From: Nanobdellati archaeon
Lineage (GTDB): Archaea; EX4484-52; JAADEF01
Assembly: GCA_015521505.1 (NCBI GenBank)
Contig: WAOB01000099.1
Location: 1-11,074 of the forward strand
Direction of reading: 5' to 3'
Length of the DNA stretch: 11,074 nt
Below the pieces are notes generated by a model. It saw only the letters and a program-made list of their open reading frames with translations. It had not been told where the DNA came from and searched no databases. This document shows, one piece after another, positions 7,940-11,074 of this stretch; the stretch's first letter is position 1; every line of letters starts with the position of its first letter. The position numbers were made by a program, and so were the translations under genes.

Positions 7940-7960
7940 AAAATTTAAGAAAAGATAAAA

Positions 7961-7968
7961 TATTTAAA
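7961..7968 (-). promoter_or_regulatory. glnA TATA box
   Basis: The - strand reads TTTAAATA here, centred about 26 bases before the glnA ATG (7939). That is the exact spacing expected of an archaeal TATA box when transcription starts at or near the start codon. Absence of a Shine-Dalgarno sequence before the ATG agrees with a leaderless transcript. Confidence 0.65.
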
Positions 7969-7973
7969 TGTTG

Positions 7974-8000
7974 TTATTAAAAATTCTGAATTTTTATTAA
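7974..8000. promoter_or_regulatory. 27-bp palindrome, candidate operator between glnA and the RHH gene
   Basis: Left arm TTATTAAAAATTC (7974-7986) and right arm GAATTTTTATTAA (7988-8000) are reverse complements at 12 of 13 positions around a single central T (7987). The inner 8 bp on each side (AAAAATTC, GAATTTTT) match perfectly. It lies 13-39 bases before the RHH gene's ATG, over that gene's expected core promoter, and 5 bases upstream of the glnA TATA box. This is where a dimeric regulator would repress its own gene and influence glnA. Binding by the RHH protein is inference. Confidence 0.5.
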
Positions 8001-8012
8001 TTTTTATTTTTT

Positions 8013-8552
8013 ATGAAAAGTTTACATAGAATTACAATTGCTATAGATGAAGAACTTCTCAAGAGACTAAAAGAAATAAAAGAAAAAGAAAAAATCTCTA
8101 TAAATAAACTTATAAAAAATGCCATAGATTTCTATCTTAAATATAAGGACTACGGTTATATTGACAAAATTAACATATATTTTGATATGTTATTAAAAGG
8201 AGAGCATATTATTCTTGATATTGATCATTGGTTAGTAATGTTAAAACTTTTGAAGAAACACAATGCCATGAAAGAATTTATGGATGAACATAGAAAGATA
8301 GCAATTGCTCATGGTGAACAATTGAAAGAAAAACTGAAAGACGCTGAAGATTTCTTCAAAAGACTCGAAGCATGTAATTTCTTCAAATATATAAAAGATA
8401 GGGAGAATGTTTATACATTAGTCTTAAACCATGAAGAATACAAAGAATTTATAAAAATCTTAGTTGAAGAAGTTTTAAAGCATATGGGTTATAGTATTAG
8501 AATAAAAGAAGATATTTTGAAATTAAGAATCTACTTGAGAAATAGAAGATGA
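8013..8552 (+). CDS. ribbon-helix-helix DNA-binding protein with unidentified C-terminal domain
   Basis: The protein has 179 residues. Residues 4-44 form a ribbon-helix-helix (CopG/Arc/MetJ-like) DNA-binding unit: a short strand HRITIAID, helix EELLKRLKEIKEKE, turn with KISINKLI, then a second helix ending AIDFYLKY. Residues about 50-179 are mostly helical and charged (DIDHWLVMLKLLKK, HGEQLKEKLKDAEDFFKRL) and end in a mixed segment with GYSIRIKEDILKLRIYL. I do not recognise this domain; a ligand-sensing or oligomerisation role is a guess. It is far longer than typical antitoxin RHH proteins, and no toxin gene is adjacent, so a transcription factor is favoured. It diverges from glnA across a 73-base spacer with a strong palindrome. 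Its 3' end overlaps the herA 3' end by 30 bases. No Shine-Dalgarno sequence precedes the ATG. Confidence 0.72.
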   Translation: MKSLHRITIAIDEELLKRLKEIKEKEKISINKLIKNAIDFYLKYKDYGYIDKINIYFDMLLKGEHIILDIDHWLVMLKLLKKHNAMKEFMDEHRKIAIAHGEQLKEKLKDAEDFFKRLEACNFFKYIKDRENVYTLVLNHEEYKEFIKILVEEVLKHMGYSIRIKEDILKLRIYLRNRR

Positions 8553-10214
8553 GTCTCGTAGCTTTCTAGCTATATCTATATCTGCACCACCTTCTATCGT
8601 TTCACGCTTCCTTATTTTGACTACTGCAGGTAGTTTTATTATTGGCCCTGTTATAATTGCCTCTCCTACATTTAAGGATGGTAAATCTCTCGATAAATTC
8701 TCAGCTAACGTTTCCGATGCTTCTCTTACTGCTTTTTGATCCTGAGGATTTGTTATTCTTAATATTATTTGACTGTTACATTGACTTAAAACATCCTGAT
8801 CTATTTTTGAAGGTCTTTGTGTAATTATGATTAAACATATACCAAATTTTCTACCCTCAGAAGCAATCTTTTTTATAATTTCCTTTGCTCTCGTAACTCT
8901 ATTCGATGGTGCAAATCTATGGGCTTCTTCTATGAATATGAAAATTGGATAAGGTTCAGGTTGTCTTGAATTGTAATTATATATGTCGCTTAATATCTTC
9001 CATACAATAACGTTTGAAACATCATCATCCAAACCAGATAAGTCGATAACGGATATATGTTTAGGTTTTAAAATTTCATGAACGATATCTGTTGGTAATG
9101 ATTCATTTTCAACGAATATTTTTGCATCTAATAATTTTGTTATATATGTTAGGATATTACTATTTGGAAATTGTTGATACGATCCTTGATATTTTCTTCC
9201 GTACAATTCTTTAAAAGCAATTATAAAATCCTCCGGATATATTATGATAGAATTTTGGAAGTGTTCTTTTACTCTGTTATATATCAAGTCAAACGTTGCT
9301 ACAAACGTTTTTGGAATTGGATTATTTTTGTTTAACATTGTTTTGAAATTGTTGATTTCTCCAGCTAAAATATTGTCTTTTTGAAGTTTCTTCAACGCCT
9401 CTTTGTTTTTCAGAATTTTTTTGGAAAGTATATACATGTATATCGTTCTCAAATCGTCTATTATTTTAGACCAATCTTGTTTTATACCAAGTAATTCACA
9501 CAAAGCTTTTAGATCCATATCAAACACATTTATTAGTAAATTTTTTGCGTCAATTTTATATCTAGCAATACTCTTAGGATTTCTAAACACAGTAAAATTT
9601 TTTATAACAATATCTCCTGATCTATTTCTATTTAGAAAAACGTAATCAGCATGAGAGTCGATGATTAGAATACTAGCGCCTTTTTTATATAGTTCTTCAA
9701 TTAAAACTCCAGCGGTATAACTTTTTCCTGCCCCTGTTTGAGCGATTATTGCCAAATGTCTTAGGAAAGAGTTTATATCAAGAAAAACTCTAACATTTTC
9801 TCGATTTATAAGATGTCCTATGTATAAATTTCTCGATTCTCCTATATCAAATACGTTCTCAAGTAATTCATCATCCACTTTATACACTTTTTCTCCAGGT
9901 TTTATTACTTCTCTAGGAAATTCGAATAGTTTTTTTCTAGGATTAAAATATCCGATAACTTCCGCCTTAGCGAATAATCTTGGCATCTCTATTTCCGTCA
10001 GATATTCAATGTGTTCAACTCTTGCATCAATATATCCCTCACGATCTTTTAATATAGGATTTATGGATGAGATTTCAAGAACTCTAGCAAAAATAATTCC
10101 CTCTCTCCTTTTGATACCAATTATATCATGCTTAAGTACGATTTTATCTTCCATTATCCTAAAAATAAAATAATTCGTATACGACTCTCCAACGACAATT
10201 CCAATCTCTTCCAA
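8523..10214 (-). CDS. herA: HerA-type DNA translocase/helicase
   Basis: HerA is a hexameric FtsK-like ATPase that pumps DNA. With NurA (and Mre11-Rad50) it resects double-strand breaks for homologous recombination in archaea. The 563-residue product has the N-terminal HAS-barrel (about 3-110), Walker A AQTGAGKS (158-165), SHADY (187-191) after the second core strand, Walker B PIFIFIEEAHRF (423-434, with E429/E430), a GRKFG arginine-finger-like element (454-458) and ITQRPSKI (464-471). The insert between residues about 210 and 385 is the usual helical region. TTG at 10214 is the start: the HAS-barrel begins two residues later, the next Met is residue 21, and a strong Shine-Dalgarno sequence lies 8 bases upstream. 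It follows nurA by 2 bases. Its last 30 bases overlap the converging RHH gene. Confidence 0.94.
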   Translation of the reverse strand: MEEIGIVVGESYTNYFIFRIMEDKIVLKHDIIGIKRREGIIFARVLEISSINPILKDREGYIDARVEHIEYLTEIEMPRLFAKAEVIGYFNPRKKLFEFPREVIKPGEKVYKVDDELLENVFDIGESRNLYIGHLINRENVRVFLDINSFLRHLAIIAQTGAGKSYTAGVLIEELYKKGASILIIDSHADYVFLNRNRSGDIVIKNFTVFRNPKSIARYKIDAKNLLINVFDMDLKALCELLGIKQDWSKIIDDLRTIYMYILSKKILKNKEALKKLQKDNILAGEINNFKTMLNKNNPIPKTFVATFDLIYNRVKEHFQNSIIIYPEDFIIAFKELYGRKYQGSYQQFPNSNILTYITKLLDAKIFVENESLPTDIVHEILKPKHISVIDLSGLDDDVSNVIVWKILSDIYNYNSRQPEPYPIFIFIEEAHRFAPSNRVTRAKEIIKKIASEGRKFGICLIIITQRPSKIDQDVLSQCNSQIILRITNPQDQKAVREASETLAENLSRDLPSLNVGEAIITGPIIKLPAVVKIRKRETIEGGADIDIARKLRDSSSISQVDS

Positions 10215-10216
10215 AT

Positions 10217-11074
10217 TTAAAACCTCCTCATACCATGTGAATGAAGATTCATATTCAATATATTTTCTATAAGTTTAACCAATTTTTCTTTATCCTTAAA
10301 AGATAGTCTGGAAAGTTGATCTACACGATTAAGTAATATATTGTATGCAACACCACCTGATGATAAGGAGAATATTATTTTTAACACCCTATATATTTCA
10401 TCATCTACCTCAACAAATCTTCTACGAGTCTCTAAAAACTTTTCTTTAGGATAGAGCATATCGATTCTTAAGATGTTGGATAACGGATGTATCCTAACAT
10501 AAAAAGTAACGATTGAAGGCACATCGTTAAAGTATGATTCCAGTAGCTTTTCGTATTCTTTATCAATGACATCTAAATCCAAAATGTTTTTAAAGAATTC
10601 CTCTCTATTCTTATTATACATTTTATAATAACCTTTAAAACTTCTCGATGCAGATAAGACAAAAGGTCTCGTATAACCAGTACTTTGACTTATGGTTTGA
10701 AGCATCATTACATCATTTCCTAAGTTAAAATATTCTTCTAAAAATTTAACAGCTTCTCCTCTTTTTAAAATTTTTTGTAATTCTTTGATAACTTTTGTAA
10801 AATCTTCAAATCTTTCCATTATGTTTATAATTCTTCCATAATCTTCTTCATAAATTTTAATTTCATCGAGAAATCTTTTCTCACAAAAATATTGGAGAAG
10901 GAAGGAACTTCTACTAAACTTACTGATACCAATTATTTTAACATCTCTTTTTAAGCATTGTTTTATCAATTTCAAAAGTATATTATAGTATTCTAAAATA
11001 AATTTTTTATAACCCTTTACGTTATATTTTTTGAATACATGCAATAATCTTCCATAAATACTACCATCTAAGAG
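10217..11074 (-). CDS. nurA: NurA 5'-3' nuclease, N-terminus outside the window
   Basis: NurA is the nuclease partner of HerA and degrades the 5' strand at double-strand breaks. The frame stays open through 11074 with no stop, so the gene begins outside the window; 285 residues are present. A TTG at 11044 is an apparent start but is wrong: just upstream, in frame, is LLDGSIYGRL. Its DGS is the NurA motif I with the first metal-binding Asp. Other family-like blocks are IIGISKFSRS (about residues 47-56 of the partial protein), TGYTRPFVLSASR, IHPLSNILRIDMLYP, and a C-terminal SGGVAYN segment ending NRVDQLSRLS, where relatives have an A[HD]xxA-type motif. Identification rests on these motifs plus the adjacency to herA, its standard archaeal partner; sequence divergence of NurA makes single motifs weak. 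Confidence 0.85.
   Translation of the reverse strand, partial: LLDGSIYGRLLHVFKKYNVKGYKKFILEYYNILLKLIKQCLKRDVKIIGISKFSRSSFLLQYFCEKRFLDEIKIYEEDYGRIINIMERFEDFTKVIKELQKILKRGEAVKFLEEYFNLGNDVMMLQTISQSTGYTRPFVLSASRSFKGYYKMYNKNREEFFKNILDLDVIDKEYEKLLESYFNDVPSIVTFYVRIHPLSNILRIDMLYPKEKFLETRRRFVEVDDEIYRVLKIIFSLSSGGVAYNILLNRVDQLSRLSFKDKEKLVKLIENILNMNLHSHGMRRF
10222..10229 (-). promoter_or_regulatory. strong Shine-Dalgarno sequence that fixes the herA TTG start
   Basis: The - strand reads GAGGAGGT, 7-8 bases before the TTG at 10214. It is formed by the last nurA codons (Met-Arg-Arg-Phe). This is the clearest ribosome site in the window and shows that herA is translated from the nurA-herA mRNA. Confidence 0.75.

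Noticed and set aside
7452..7958. Two + strand open frames opposite glnA
   Set aside because: Antisense shadows of strongly conserved glutamine synthetase codons, with no ribosome site or recognisable domain.
8013..8552. RHH gene as the antitoxin of a toxin-antitoxin pair
   Set aside because: No small toxin-like gene is adjacent; neighbours are glnA and herA, and the protein is much longer than typical antitoxins.
9820..10173. 117-codon + strand open frame inside herA
   Set aside because: Serine/phenylalanine-rich antisense translation of the HerA HAS-barrel region, which is well conserved on the - strand.
1..11074. CRISPR array, tRNA/rRNA gene, insertion sequence or integration site
   Set aside because: No regularly spaced repeats, RNA gene signatures, transposase frames or terminal repeats were seen; coding density leaves no room for them.

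Overview
The window is AT-rich archaeal chromosome, most likely from a thermophile in or near the Thermoproteota; I cannot name the genus. The archaeal signs are a HerA-NurA end-resection pair, a PhoU protein with an N-terminal AbrB-type DNA-binding domain, a PAC2-family proteasome-assembly-chaperone homologue, an OFOR-type 2-oxoacid:ferredoxin oxidoreductase beta subunit, TATA boxes about 26 bases before apparently leaderless starts, and heavy use of AGA/AGG and ATA codons. It is densely packed: ten complete genes and two cut by the window edges. The longest gene-free stretch is 88 bases, and I see no RNA gene, mobile element or CRISPR array.

Left block (1-2555, + strand): the last codons of an unrecognised gene, a PsiE-like membrane protein fused to an ACT domain, a PAC2-family protein, and a KorB-like beta subunit, each closely following the last. 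No alpha subunit gene is visible beside KorB.

Phosphate block (2557-6487): AbrB-PhoU on the - strand, divergent from pstS-pstC-pstA on the + strand. These encode the binding protein and both permeases of the high-affinity phosphate transporter. The ATPase gene pstB is absent here. With the PsiE-like gene 2 kb upstream, the region has a loose phosphate theme.

Nitrogen block (6500-8552): glnA (type I glutamine synthetase, - strand) is divergent from a ribbon-helix-helix protein with an unidentified helical C-terminal domain. Their 73-base shared spacer holds a glnA TATA box and a near-perfect 27-bp palindrome, a good operator candidate for the ribbon-helix-helix protein. This is the most testable new idea in the window.

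DNA repair block (8523-11074, - strand): nurA (5' end outside the window) then herA, 2 bases apart. herA starts at TTG behind a strong Shine-Dalgarno sequence embedded in the last nurA codons. The 3' ends of herA and the ribbon-helix-helix gene overlap by 30 bases.

Most genes belong to known families. The unusual points are the PsiE-ACT fusion, the PAC2-KorB pairing with a charged KorB tail, the pst operon without pstB, and the glnA/ribbon-helix-helix operator. I do not see a clear multi-gene system of unknown type.
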